Assembly: GCF_000615765.1 (NCBI RefSeq)
Contig: NZ_BAMI01000019.1
Coordinates: forward strand, 1-33,543
DNA from: Ligilactobacillus equi DSM 15833 = JCM 10991
GTDB taxonomy: Bacteria; Bacillota; Bacilli; Lactobacillales; Lactobacillaceae
Reading direction: 5' to 3'
Length of the DNA: 33,543 bases
Part shown: piece after piece, positions 8,086-15,800 of the stretch
Numbering within the stretch: position 1 is the stretch's first letter
How the letters are laid out: the number at the start of each line of letters is the position of its first letter
The notes under the pieces: model-generated
What the model was told of the DNA's origin: nothing
Seen by the model: the letters and a program-made list of their open reading frames with translations, nothing else
The model's database searches: none
Program-made: the position numbers and the translations under genes

Positions 8086-8679
8086 ATGACTAAAATTAAA
8101 GTATATGGACCACAGGGACAAGCAACTTTTGAAGTTGCTACTGCTACAGAATTATGGCAGACGATTGACACAGAAGTTGGAACTAATGACTTCATTGGTT
8201 ATAAGAAATTACCAGAAAATCGCAAACTTGAATGGCAACAAGAATTAGACAATATACATGGGATCGAAACTTTTTTAGAAGATGCTAAGAAGCGTGGCTT
8301 TATTGATAGTTTTGAAATTGAAATGGAGCCTACCAGAGCCCAATTTTTCGAAAAATACAAAAAGTTCGCTAACCAAAAGCTTGAAGAAATTCATCAAGAA
8401 ATTGTCGATGGTGTTAGCGATGTTCGATTCAACGAACTTTCTAAAAAGGTTGTCAGAATCCTAACATCACAGCATATTTTAAGTGCTTACCTAAAATATG
8501 GTTATGATTCAGATATTATTGTTAACGTTTCTGTTCTGTTTATTTATTACGAACTACAACACGATTGGTACTTCAATACCTTCTGCGCTCAAGATAGAGA
8601 TGATTTTGCGATTGAAGATATCAACGAAATCTTAACCGAAGCAATCGAAAAAGAAATTAGTAACGTTCCGCAACTTTAA
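8086..8679 (+). CDS. Unknown protein in methyltransferase-DHH operon
   Basis: 197 residues starting at the ATG behind TAGGAGG; a longer in-frame extension has no ribosome binding site and overlaps the methyltransferase. I do not recognise it. The first 20 residues (KIKVYGPQGQATFEVATATE) look like a small beta unit; the rest is helical and acidic with no membrane segment. It sits 31 bp after the methyltransferase and 15 bp before the DHH phosphoesterase, so it is surely co-transcribed with both. Confidence 0.75.
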   Translation: MTKIKVYGPQGQATFEVATATELWQTIDTEVGTNDFIGYKKLPENRKLEWQQELDNIHGIETFLEDAKKRGFIDSFEIEMEPTRAQFFEKYKKFANQKLEEIHQEIVDGVSDVRFNELSKKVVRILTSQHILSAYLKYGYDSDIIVNVSVLFIYYELQHDWYFNTFCAQDRDDFAIEDINEILTEAIEKEISNVPQL

Positions 8680-8694
8680 AGAAAGGAAAAAATT

Positions 8695-9708
8695 ATGGAA
8701 AAAATTGTAAACGAAATTTTGAAAGCGCCAAAAGTTATCGTACTTCGCCACATTATGGCAGATCCAGATGCTATTGGATCACAGTATGGTTTGGCCCAAT
8801 TAGTAATTGAGCAAGGACAAGCCAAACAAGTCTTAATTGCAGGAGACGTTCCAAGTACGTTAAAAGAACTCCCTCCCTTTAGGAATTCATCATTATCATT
8901 ATCAGAAAAGCTCTTAACTGAAAGCGACTTTGAGAAAGCTACTGTAGTGATTCTAGATACCTCGACTATTAATCGTGTTGACTTTGGCCCACTTGATTTT
9001 TCAGTACTTAACAAGGCTCAAAAAGTAATTAAAATCGACCATCATCCCGTTGGACTAGATACTCATGGCCAACCTAAAGACAACTATCCTAAACACACTA
9101 TTCGTTACCAAGATACTAGTGCCTCTAGTACCTCCGAAATTATCAGTAATCTTTTTGAAGTTAATACTTATGATATCAGCTTAATGAGTTTGCCTATTTC
9201 GCAATATCTGTATACAGGTATTCTAGGCGATACAGGAAAGTTTTCTTACGCTATTAGTCCTAGAACATTCAACACAGTTGCTAACCTCATTCGTGGTTTT
9301 GATATGAAAGATTTCACTGAAATTAATCACGCTATGTCCACTACCACACTTGAAGAAGCTAAAATGAAAGGCTACTGCTACGATAAGATGGTGGTGGATG
9401 ATGATACTGCAAACATTATCATTTCTAGAGAAGACTTAAATAAGCATAATTGGCCCGCTGATGACATGGCACGTTTCGTTAACTTATTAGGTACCGTTCA
9501 AGGGATCACCAAGTGGATGATGTGTGTCCAAGAAGAAGACTTATCGTGGCGCATTAGCTTGCGTTCAACTGAAATTATAGTCAATGATTTAGCAGAAGAA
9601 TATGGCGGTGGTGGACACCCTACCGCTAGCGGTATCTTATTACCTGCTAACAGTAATAACATGACTATCATTCAAGAAATCAAAGAAAAATTAATAAGTA
9701 AGCAATAA
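8695..9708 (+). CDS. DHH/DHHA1 phosphoesterase, NrnA-like
   Basis: 337 residues, the usual length of bacterial NrnA-type enzymes. Motifs in order: RHIMADPDAIGSQYGL (motif I), VVILDTSTINRVDF (motif II), IDHHP (the DHH metal site), GILGDTG (motif IV), and the C-terminal DHHA1 signature GGGGHPTASG. NrnA-family enzymes degrade 2-5 nt RNA (nanoRNA) and dephosphorylate pAp; some relatives cleave cyclic dinucleotides or act on short DNA. All metal-binding residues appear present. GAAAGGA ribosome binding site; last gene before a strong terminator. A mobile-element copy could clear short RNA left by replication or expression, or act on signalling nucleotides; the sequence does not decide. Confidence 0.88.
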   Translation: MEKIVNEILKAPKVIVLRHIMADPDAIGSQYGLAQLVIEQGQAKQVLIAGDVPSTLKELPPFRNSSLSLSEKLLTESDFEKATVVILDTSTINRVDFGPLDFSVLNKAQKVIKIDHHPVGLDTHGQPKDNYPKHTIRYQDTSASSTSEIISNLFEVNTYDISLMSLPISQYLYTGILGDTGKFSYAISPRTFNTVANLIRGFDMKDFTEINHAMSTTTLEEAKMKGYCYDKMVVDDDTANIIISREDLNKHNWPADDMARFVNLLGTVQGITKWMMCVQEEDLSWRISLRSTEIIVNDLAEEYGGGGHPTASGILLPANSNNMTIIQEIKEKLISKQ

Positions 9709-9721
9709 TGCTAATAATACG

Positions 9722-9763
9722 GCAAAAAGGACACCACTAGAAACAGGTGTCCTTGCTTTTTTT
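9722..9763 (+). terminator. Terminator of the methyltransferase-DHH operon
   Basis: AAGGACACC (9727-9735) pairs perfectly with GGTGTCCTT (9746-9754), flanked by GCAAAA and a run of seven T. Confidence 0.9.
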
Positions 9764-9769
9764 CTCATC

Positions 9770-10013
9770 TGTGTTATTCTCTAACTGTAAGGTTAGAGGA
9801 ATAAGTGTGGACAAAGTTATTCGCACAGAAAAGAAGTTGGGGGTGTTCCACAAAATGCACCGTAATTGCACAATAACAACACCCCGCGACAAAAACTTCT
9901 CCATAAGAGAGTGCTACTCTCGTTGTTATTGCACTTCTATCACAAGTGCTACGTTTATTATACAAAGAGCCCAGTAATAAGCAACGAATTCCGGCTTATT
10001 ACTGGGCTTTTTG
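9770..10013 (+). ncRNA. Candidate structured RNA A, ending in GAATTCCGG-loop terminator
   Basis: 587 bp separate the flanking genes and no frame here has a ribosome binding site. Paired segments: TTATTCTCTAAC/GTTAGAGGAATAA (9774-9804), AGAAGTT 9832-9838/AACTTCT 9894-9900 enclosing GGGGTGTT 9840-9847/AACACCCC 9878-9885, and GAGAGT-GCT-ACTCTC 9907-9921. AATAACAAC 9872-9880 can pair instead with GTTGTTATT 9922-9930, which would break the inner stem. The end is a 14-bp terminator (9968-10008). The 5' end is not fixed; TTGCTT-16-TATTCT overlapping the preceding terminator is a weak promoter candidate. The part GTTATTCTC...GAG...GGACA and the terminator resemble RNA B. Confidence 0.5.
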
Positions 10014-10014
10014 G
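9968..10014 (+). terminator. 14-bp terminator of RNA A
   Basis: AGCCCAGTAATAAG (9968-9981) pairs with CTTATTACTGGGCT (9995-10008); the 13-nt loop ends in GAATTCCGG; TTTTTGG follows. Confidence 0.85.
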
Positions 10015-10046
10015 TATTTTTTCTTTTAGCTAACGCTACATTGTTT

Positions 10047-10075
10047 TTGCTATTTTTCTTCGTACGTGATACGAT
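10047..10075 (+). promoter_or_regulatory. Sigma-A promoter of structured RNA B
   Basis: TTGCTA (10047-10052), 17-bp spacer, TACGAT (10070-10075) with a TG extended -10. Predicted start about 10082. Confidence 0.6.
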
Positions 10076-10081
10076 AAAACA

Positions 10082-10186
10082 GTGGATTAGGTTATTCTCA
10101 TACTTGAGAATTTTGGACATTTCAAAACCTAAAAGGAAAGTCTTGTAATAAGTTTAGAATTCCGGCTTATTACAAGACTTTTTTGT
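10082..10186 (+). ncRNA. Candidate small RNA B, about 105 nt
   Basis: It runs from the TTGCTA/TACGAT promoter to a 15-bp terminator and has no open frame of note. TTAGGTT 10087-10093 pairs with AACCTAA 10126-10132 around the hairpin TTCTCA-TACT-TGAGAA (10095-10110). A purine-rich AAAAGGAA linker leads into the terminator. Its 5' portion (GTTATTCTC...GAGAAT...GGACA) and its terminator loop match RNA A, so both look like members of one RNA family. Function unknown. Confidence 0.6.
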
Positions 10187-10190
10187 TTTT
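10138..10190 (+). terminator. 15-bp terminator of RNA B
   Basis: AAGTCTTGTAATAAG (10138-10152) pairs with CTTATTACAAGACTT (10166-10180); the 13-nt loop ends in GAATTCCGG as in RNA A; a T-rich run follows. Confidence 0.88.
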
Positions 10191-10191
10191 T

Positions 10192-10216
10192 AACCGCCTA
10201 TTTTGGTGGTTTTTTA
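10192..10216 (+). terminator. Terminator-like hairpin directly before element copy 2
   Basis: AACCGCC (10192-10198) pairs with GGTGGTT (10205-10211, one G-T) and is followed by TTTTT. Confidence 0.6.
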
Positions 10217-10220
10217 TTTA

Positions 10221-10253
10221 GGGCTGTCGCCCTTATTTTTTTGCCTATGTAGG
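10221..10253 (+). promoter_or_regulatory. Dispersed hairpin/TATGTAG element, copy 2
   Basis: GGGC-TGTC-GCCC hairpin: the stem is kept but the loop is TGTC instead of TAAA. Then TTATTTTTTTG and TATGTAGG. It lies 43 nt before the 191-residue gene. Confidence 0.8.
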
Positions 10254-10295
10254 AATTTATTAAGTATTTTGTTTTTCAAGAGAAAGGAAAAAATT

Positions 10296-10871
10296 ATGAT
10301 GAAAATTGATTTTAATGACAACGCTAAAGTACAACTTATGGATTTTCGAGCTGGTTATGCCACAATGCCCCAAAGCATTGTGTTTGATACCTACCAAGAA
10401 GACTCCATTTTCGGAGAAAAACGAAATGCGGTAATGTTAGAATATACCGTATTCGCCGGTGAAGAAGGAAGTTATCCGTCTGAAGAAGTCGTTTCCGTTA
10501 ACCTACCAGACCAATTACTGTTAGATAGCGAAAAAGAATTTTTCTTAGACGAAGACTGCATTTCATCAGACATGCTTGAATATCTTGTTGAGCATGAGTA
10601 TATTCAAAACACAGGCAGGCGAGGCGAATCAGGCTTTAAAACCTACCCTGTTTACGAGATTTTAGCAAAGAAAGAGAAAAGTAACACGGAAAATTTAGAA
10701 ACAACAGGAAACGTTTTTGAAGTGAATGACGCATACAATAGCTTATCAACTCACATGGACCGAGATGACCTTATTTTGCTTGCAATTCAGTACGCAGAAC
10801 GATTGAGCGATGAAAGCTTATCTGATAGCGAAGAAAAGCATTACCAAGAAATCTTAAGAAAAGTTACATGA
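10296..10871 (+). CDS. Unknown protein, probably truncated by a frameshift
   Basis: 191 residues from the ATG behind AGAAAGGAAAAAATT; the longer in-frame start would run through element copy 2. I do not recognise the family. It is strongly acidic with a beta-rich first half and a helical end (DDLILLAIQYAERLSDESL). The frame stops at TGA in GTTACATGA. A protein-like frame continues from KLHDNKLDFKEVSEML to a TAA at 10996-10998. One A fewer in the AAAA run at about 10858-10861 would join the two into a protein of about 232 residues. This may be a real mutation, a sequencing error or a frameshift site. Confidence 0.7.
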   Translation: MMKIDFNDNAKVQLMDFRAGYATMPQSIVFDTYQEDSIFGEKRNAVMLEYTVFAGEEGSYPSEEVVSVNLPDQLLLDSEKEFFLDEDCISSDMLEYLVEHEYIQNTGRRGESGFKTYPVYEILAKKEKSNTENLETTGNVFEVNDAYNSLSTHMDRDDLILLAIQYAERLSDESLSDSEEKHYQEILRKVT

Positions 10872-10998
10872 TAACAAGCTAGACTTTAAAGAAGTATCAG
10901 AAATGCTAGAGTCAGTCCAAGTGTACGTAACTATTGGCGAAGACAAGCCAGTGAATGACCCTGACTTTGAGAAAATTTTCTCTGGTCCCAATGAATAA
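10872..10998 (+). pseudogene. Out-of-frame C-terminal tail of the preceding gene
   Basis: After the TGA of the 191-residue frame, another frame reads HDNKLDFKEVSEMLESVQ and on to IFSGPNE before TAA at 10996-10998. It has no start codon or ribosome binding site of its own, but its acidic composition and lack of stops look coding. Best read as the displaced end of the gene at 10296. Confidence 0.5.
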
Positions 10999-11016
10999 TA
11001 GATAATTCAGTTATTT

Positions 11017-11042
11017 AACCACCGATATTTAGGTGGTTTTTA
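11017..11042 (+). terminator. Terminator hairpin before element copy 3
   Basis: AACCACC (11017-11023)/GGTGGTT (11032-11038) with an 8-nt loop, followed by TTTATTTT. Confidence 0.75.
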
Positions 11043-11047
11043 TTTTA

Positions 11048-11080
11048 GGGCTAAAGCCCTTATTTTTTTGGCTTTGTAGT
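11048..11080 (+). promoter_or_regulatory. Dispersed hairpin/TATGTAG element, copy 3
   Basis: GGGC-TAAA-GCCC (11048-11059), TTATTTTTTTG, then TTTGTAGT (11073-11080). It precedes the four-gene run 11117-12751. Confidence 0.85.
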
Positions 11081-11116
11081 AATAAATTAAGACAACCAAA
11101 GAAAAGAGGAAAAAAA

Positions 11117-11542
11117 ATGTCAACAAACGCAAACATTGGAATTATTGCAAAGCAAAATAGCTCAACTATAGTATGGATTCGCTGCCACTGGGACGGCTAC
11201 CCTGCCTCAGTTGGTAAAATTCTAACTGAAAAGTACACCGAACCATCCAAAGTTTGGCAGTTAATCGCTTTAGGTGATATTAGCTCATTAGGCGAAAATC
11301 TTGAACCTACAACTGATTCTCATTCCTTTGAGCATCCCGAAGAAAACACAACTATTGCATATCATCGCGATAGACACGAAGATTGGTCACCCGCACTTAG
11401 ACCAGCTGTAGATACTAACTTAGACAGATTTCTAGACGTCGAGTATGCCTATCTTTTCGACCAAGATAAGTGCAAATGGACTTGCTACAATTGTCTCTAC
11501 ACACTAAGCGACCAAGAATTTGAAGAAGCTATTGAATCCTAA
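11117..11542 (+). CDS. Conserved phage/plasmid small protein (CHWDGYP family)
   Basis: 141 residues from the ATG behind AAGAGG. The sequence NANIGIIAKQNSSTIVWIRC, then CHWDGYP, VGKILTEKY, LIALGDISSLG and a terminal YLFD...WTCYN pattern is that of a small-protein family common in phages and conjugative elements (recalled from memory); I know of no assigned function. Cysteines at CHW and CYNC could bind metal, but this is not shown. First gene of a run of four co-oriented small genes behind element copy 3. Confidence 0.8.
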   Translation: MSTNANIGIIAKQNSSTIVWIRCHWDGYPASVGKILTEKYTEPSKVWQLIALGDISSLGENLEPTTDSHSFEHPEENTTIAYHRDRHEDWSPALRPAVDTNLDRFLDVEYAYLFDQDKCKWTCYNCLYTLSDQEFEEAIES

Positions 11543-11586
11543 AAAATCATGAATACACTTATTACTTTAAGAAAGTGAGAAAAACA

Positions 11587-11874
11587 ATGAAATATAACGA
11601 CTTTAAAAAAGCTGTTAAAGCCTTGAATTTAGGCTTTAGAGAAAGCAAAGACGAAATTACTGTTATCAGCAAAAAGACGACTGTTCCGATAGTTTCGATT
11701 TCGAAAAAATATTCCGAAGACATCACAACCGACGATTTTGAAACTTTGCTTGACACTAAAGACTTGTTTGAAATAGCAATGCAACTCGCATACACTCCAC
11801 TTGATGAACGTGAAAATTGCGAAAGAATTGCAGTAAAGTTTGCTGTGGATAACGGCGTAGACTTAACCGACTAA
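11587..11874 (+). CDS. Unknown 95-aa phage-type protein
   Basis: The ATG at 11587 is preferred over a GTG four codons upstream because the purine-rich GAAAGTGAG sits 7-8 nt before it. The protein is mixed alpha/beta with no Cys. The segment LFEIAMQLAYTPLDERE resembles short proteins encoded by lactobacillus and other Gram-positive phages (recalled, unverified). 44 bp after the CHWDGYP gene and 22 bp before the next gene. Confidence 0.7.
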   Translation: MKYNDFKKAVKALNLGFRESKDEITVISKKTTVPIVSISKKYSEDITTDDFETLLDTKDLFEIAMQLAYTPLDERENCERIAVKFAVDNGVDLTD

Positions 11875-11896
11875 AAAATAAAGAGAGGTAATAACC

Positions 11897-12496
11897 ATGG
11901 GATTAGATATCTACCTAAAACGTTTTAAAAAATTTGAACTAGACGAAAGTAAAGTTTTCCACCAAGCTGAACTATTCGAAAAAGACTTGAGCTACGTTAC
12001 AGTCGCAGATCAAGAACGTGAAAATACTCTTCCAGAAGACTTGTTAGAAGATTATACTCACGAGATTAAAGTCATGGAAGAAAAATTTGATTTCAAAAAA
12101 ATTTTTGACACATACTTCAAAAAATTACCGGAATATAAGGATAAAACCTTCAAAGATTCAAATCTCGTTATTGTAGGTAGCGCCTACGAATCTTGGCTCA
12201 GCCGCTTTGTTATCAAAGATTTCACCACCGACGTTGAAGTTAAAATCGAATTGACCGGCAATGATAAAAAATCACTAACCAAAGAAGTTCCCGTTGATTG
12301 TTATGTCTACCAAACTGAAGAAGTAGACTACCAACGCAAAGGTCTAAATGACTACGGTTGGGAACTCCTGCCAGAAAACTGTTGCTATTCAACCGACAAA
12401 GACCGTGTAATGGAAATGGTTGAATCCGGCGGTTTAGACGAATCATTTATCCATAATTGGAAAGAAGGTTCCACAGCAATTATTGCTTGGTGGTAA
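11897..12496 (+). CDS. Unknown 199-aa phage-type protein (MGLDIYL family)
   Basis: It begins MGLDIYLKRFKKFE, an opening seen in many small phage-encoded proteins of unknown function. Acidic and soluble, with a Trp-containing end (STAIIAWW) and the segment NDYGWELLPENCCYS. ATG follows AGAGAGG. Third gene of the run behind element copy 3. Confidence 0.75.
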   Translation: MGLDIYLKRFKKFELDESKVFHQAELFEKDLSYVTVADQERENTLPEDLLEDYTHEIKVMEEKFDFKKIFDTYFKKLPEYKDKTFKDSNLVIVGSAYESWLSRFVIKDFTTDVEVKIELTGNDKKSLTKEVPVDCYVYQTEEVDYQRKGLNDYGWELLPENCCYSTDKDRVMEMVESGGLDESFIHNWKEGSTAIIAWW

Positions 12497-12538
12497 GAAA
12501 AGATTACACATATCCAAGAATGAAAGAAGTAAATCAAC

Positions 12539-12751
12539 ATGAGCAAAAAATACACAGATAGCAAAAGTAACCTTTTTTACACCTTATCAACTATTTTCTT
12601 GACAGTCATTACCGTTGCAACCACTATTCTCTTCATCATAGTACCAAAACTCTTAATCATCGTGCCATTCATCATCGCATATTTCTTATATGCTGGTGAA
12701 CATACTGCAACTGACGAAGAACTATTTGGTCCAAAGAACAAAGAAAATTAG
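12539..12751 (+). CDS. Small membrane protein, two transmembrane helices
   Basis: 70 residues. Residues about 12-34 and 36-52 are hydrophobic and separated by a single Pro-Lys turn, giving a hairpin with both ends probably cytoplasmic; the C-terminus is charged (TDEELFGPKNKEN). AAAGAAG upstream is a modest ribosome binding site. Last gene before the terminator and element copy 4. A holin, immunity or toxin role is possible but nothing specific supports it. Confidence 0.7.
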   Translation: MSKKYTDSKSNLFYTLSTIFLTVITVATTILFIIVPKLLIIVPFIIAYFLYAGEHTATDEELFGPKNKEN

Positions 12752-12770
12752 AAGAAATTACAATTTTAAG

Positions 12771-12795
12771 CCACCTATTTTAGGTGGTTTTTTTA
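12771..12795 (+). terminator. Terminator hairpin before element copy 4
   Basis: CCACCT (12771-12776) pairs with AGGTGG (12782-12787), followed by seven T. Confidence 0.8.
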
Positions 12796-12796
12796 C

Positions 12797-12830
12797 GGGC
12801 TAAAGCCCCTATTTTTTTGCTTATGTAGTT
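12797..12830 (+). promoter_or_regulatory. Dispersed hairpin/TATGTAG element, copy 4
   Basis: GGGC-TAAA-GCCC (12797-12808), CTATTTTTTTGC, TATGTAGTT (12822-12830). It lies 42 nt before the helicase gene. Confidence 0.88.
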
Positions 12831-12872
12831 TTATTCAAGATAAGAAAATATACAAGGAGGAAAGATATAATC

Positions 12873-15800
12873 ATGAGTAATACACAATTAATTTGGAACA
12901 AACCTATTGAAGTACAAGAAAACGTCAAAGCAAACCCTTACTTTGTTTACAACTTAGAAAATGTTCTAGGTGATTACGAAGTAAAGCATTTTATGGGTGG
13001 TCGCTTATCTGTTAAAGCACCTGAAGAGCAAAATCTTCAACAAGCTATTAAAGACAGTTTTGACAATTTCAAAGAACTTGAAAATAACAATGTTCCTAAC
13101 CACCAAAACTTAGCAGCTCTTGAAACAGTTGAAGCAGCTAATGACGGCTTACCTGATAACATTGTCAACTTAGCCATGTACTCTTACGGTTTTGATCGTA
13201 AAACAGGTAAGATTTATTACCGTGATTACAACGGTATTAAAGAAAGTGCTAAGACAGCATCCCTTGTCTTCTTTGAAGATAAAGACGGAAACTTCTTGGG
13301 CTTTGACCGTTCAGAAACCTCCGCTATTGTCAAAGAGTTCAAGGAAATCACTAAGAAAAATCCTAGCGCTATTACCTCTATTTACCGTAATTCTAAGGCG
13401 GTAACCACCGGTAAACACAAGGGACAATTCAAGCAAACATACTTCTACAACAAGCCATTATCTCAAAACGAAAAAGAACGTATTATTGGGATGATTGGTA
13501 TCAAAGAAGCCTACCGTAAGATCATTGATTTACAACAAAAAGAAAACTATGATGTCCAAGCTTTTGATAACTTGTTAGTCAAGTTAAACACTTGTTATGA
13601 TGAATTTCTTTTGAAATTTGGTTACTTGAACGATAAGGTTAATGCACGCTTATTTGAATCAGATGATTCATACCCATTAATCGCATCCTTAGAAGATGAA
13701 CTACCACCTAAAGAAAACAGTAAGCAAGTTGATTACAAAAAAGCACAAGCATTCTTTGAACCAACTATCCGCCCTCTTTCAAAGCCAACAACAGTTAATA
13801 ATGCAATCGACGCTTTGAATTTCAGTTTATCGTTAGGTAAAGGTGTAGATTTTAGTGTAATGACTTCTATCTACCCTAACTCAACTAAAGAAAGCTTAAT
13901 TGAAGAATTAGGCAATAACATCATGCTTGACATCGAAGCTTACGCAATGTTCAGAAATGTAGAATATGTACAACGAAATGATGCTTTATCAGGTGATATT
14001 CTTACTAAGATTGACTTAGTTAAAGAACTTGAGGAAGAAGGAGATACTGCAGCTAACTGGTCCTTATACTTAAAGGAATTAGAAGATGTTAAGCCAAAGA
14101 CAATTTCCTTAGCAGATATTTCCTACAAGTTAGGTTCTTCATGGATTCCTGACAATGTATTTGCGATGTTTGCAGCCGCAACCTTTAGCGATCACGAATT
14201 TAATTCTGTAGATGATTTTGTGTTTGACGATAACATCCCAAAGCTTGACAGTCCAGAATACAATGATGTCTTTGAAAAGAGTCCTAAGCACATTATTATC
14301 AACAGTCAATTCCAAAGATATTACATGGACTATGGTTGGGCTCGTGTAAACTTAGCTTTAGGGCTTGAAGATAGTAAAAAGTACAGTCGTGGCTCTGATA
14401 TCATGACCTACTTAATGCGCAATGAATTACCAACGATTACTAAGATTGACGAAAATGACGAATCAGGAAAGAAACGTGTTACCGACCCTGTAGCGACTGC
14501 TAACCTACGCCAAGTAGAAAAACGTCTTGAAAACTTGTTTAAAGAATTTGTCGTAAGTCGCCCCGAAGTGTCACAATTGATTGAAACAACCTACAATCAA
14601 GAATTTAACCGCATTAAGTTAAAAGAATATGACGGTTCACACTTAGAATTTAATGGTTTAGCAAAGCAATTCAACTTGCGTGGCTACCAAAAGAATGCTG
14701 TTCAACGTATCTTAGAAGACAAACGTGCCCTTCTTGCTCATGAAGTAGGTGCAGGTAAGACCTTAACCATGGTAGCAGCTGCTTTCAAGCTTAAAGACCT
14801 AGGATTAGTTAAGAAACCAATGTTTGTCGTACCATCAAACTTAACTGCCCAATTTGGACAAGAAATCTTGAAGTTTTTCCCAAATAAGAAAGTACTTGTA
14901 ACAACTAAGAAAGACTTTGAAAAGTCACACCGTAAGCTCTTCGTTTCACGCATTATGACTTCAGATTACGATGGTATCGTTATCGGTCAATCACAATTTG
15001 AAATGATTCCCGTTTCAAAAGAAACTGAAGAAAAATTCATACAACGCCAATATAATGAATTATTAAGCGTTATCGCGTCTGCTGAAAAAGACGATAAGTA
15101 CTTGACAGTTAAAGAGCTAGAACGCCGTAAGAATAAGCTTAAGGAGCGCTTAGATGCCCTTGGCAAGATTAAGCGTGATTCCTTTATCACTTTTGAAAAC
15201 TTAGGTGTTGATTTCTTGTTTGTCGATGAAGCACATGGCTACAAGAACGTTGCACCTATTAGTAACTTGGGTCAAATCAAAGGTATTAACTCTGTAACAG
15301 CTAAGAAGAACTTAGATATGCAAGCTAAGATTAACTACTTGCACGAAAAGTTTAATAATCGTAATGTAGTATTTGCAACAGGTACTCCAGTATCCAACAG
15401 TATTTCCGAAATGTACATTATGATGAACTACATCCAACCAGATGTATTAGCTAAATACGGAGTAGGCAACTTTGACGATTGGGTCGGTGCATTCGGTTTA
15501 ATTGAAAGTTCTTTAGAATTAAACCCTACTGGTAGCAAGTATGTATCAACCAAGCGTTTTTCTAAGTTTGTAAACTTACCAGAATTAATGTCCTTATACA
15601 AGACATCTACTGATATCATGACATCTGATTCTTTAGATTTAGATATTCCTGATTCACAAAAGGTAGTTATCACAAGCGATTTAACAGAACAACAAAAGCT
15701 TAAATTAGCAGAATTAGTTGAACGTTCAGAAAAATTGCACACAGAAGATGTGGACCCTACCGAAGACAATATGTTAAAGATTACTGGTGAAGCACGTAAG

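Noticed and set aside
9747-10120. Open frames of 63-76 codons on both strands between the DHH gene and 10296
   Set aside because: They lie across inverted repeats and terminators, lack ribosome binding sites and overlap each other; the region reads better as structured RNA.
12797-12830. Dispersed element as an ordinary sigma-A promoter
   Set aside because: TATGTA lacks the key last T of a -10, the -35 position falls in the hairpin, and hairpin arms change with pairing kept, so base identity at -35 is not what is conserved. Not fully excluded without transcript mapping.
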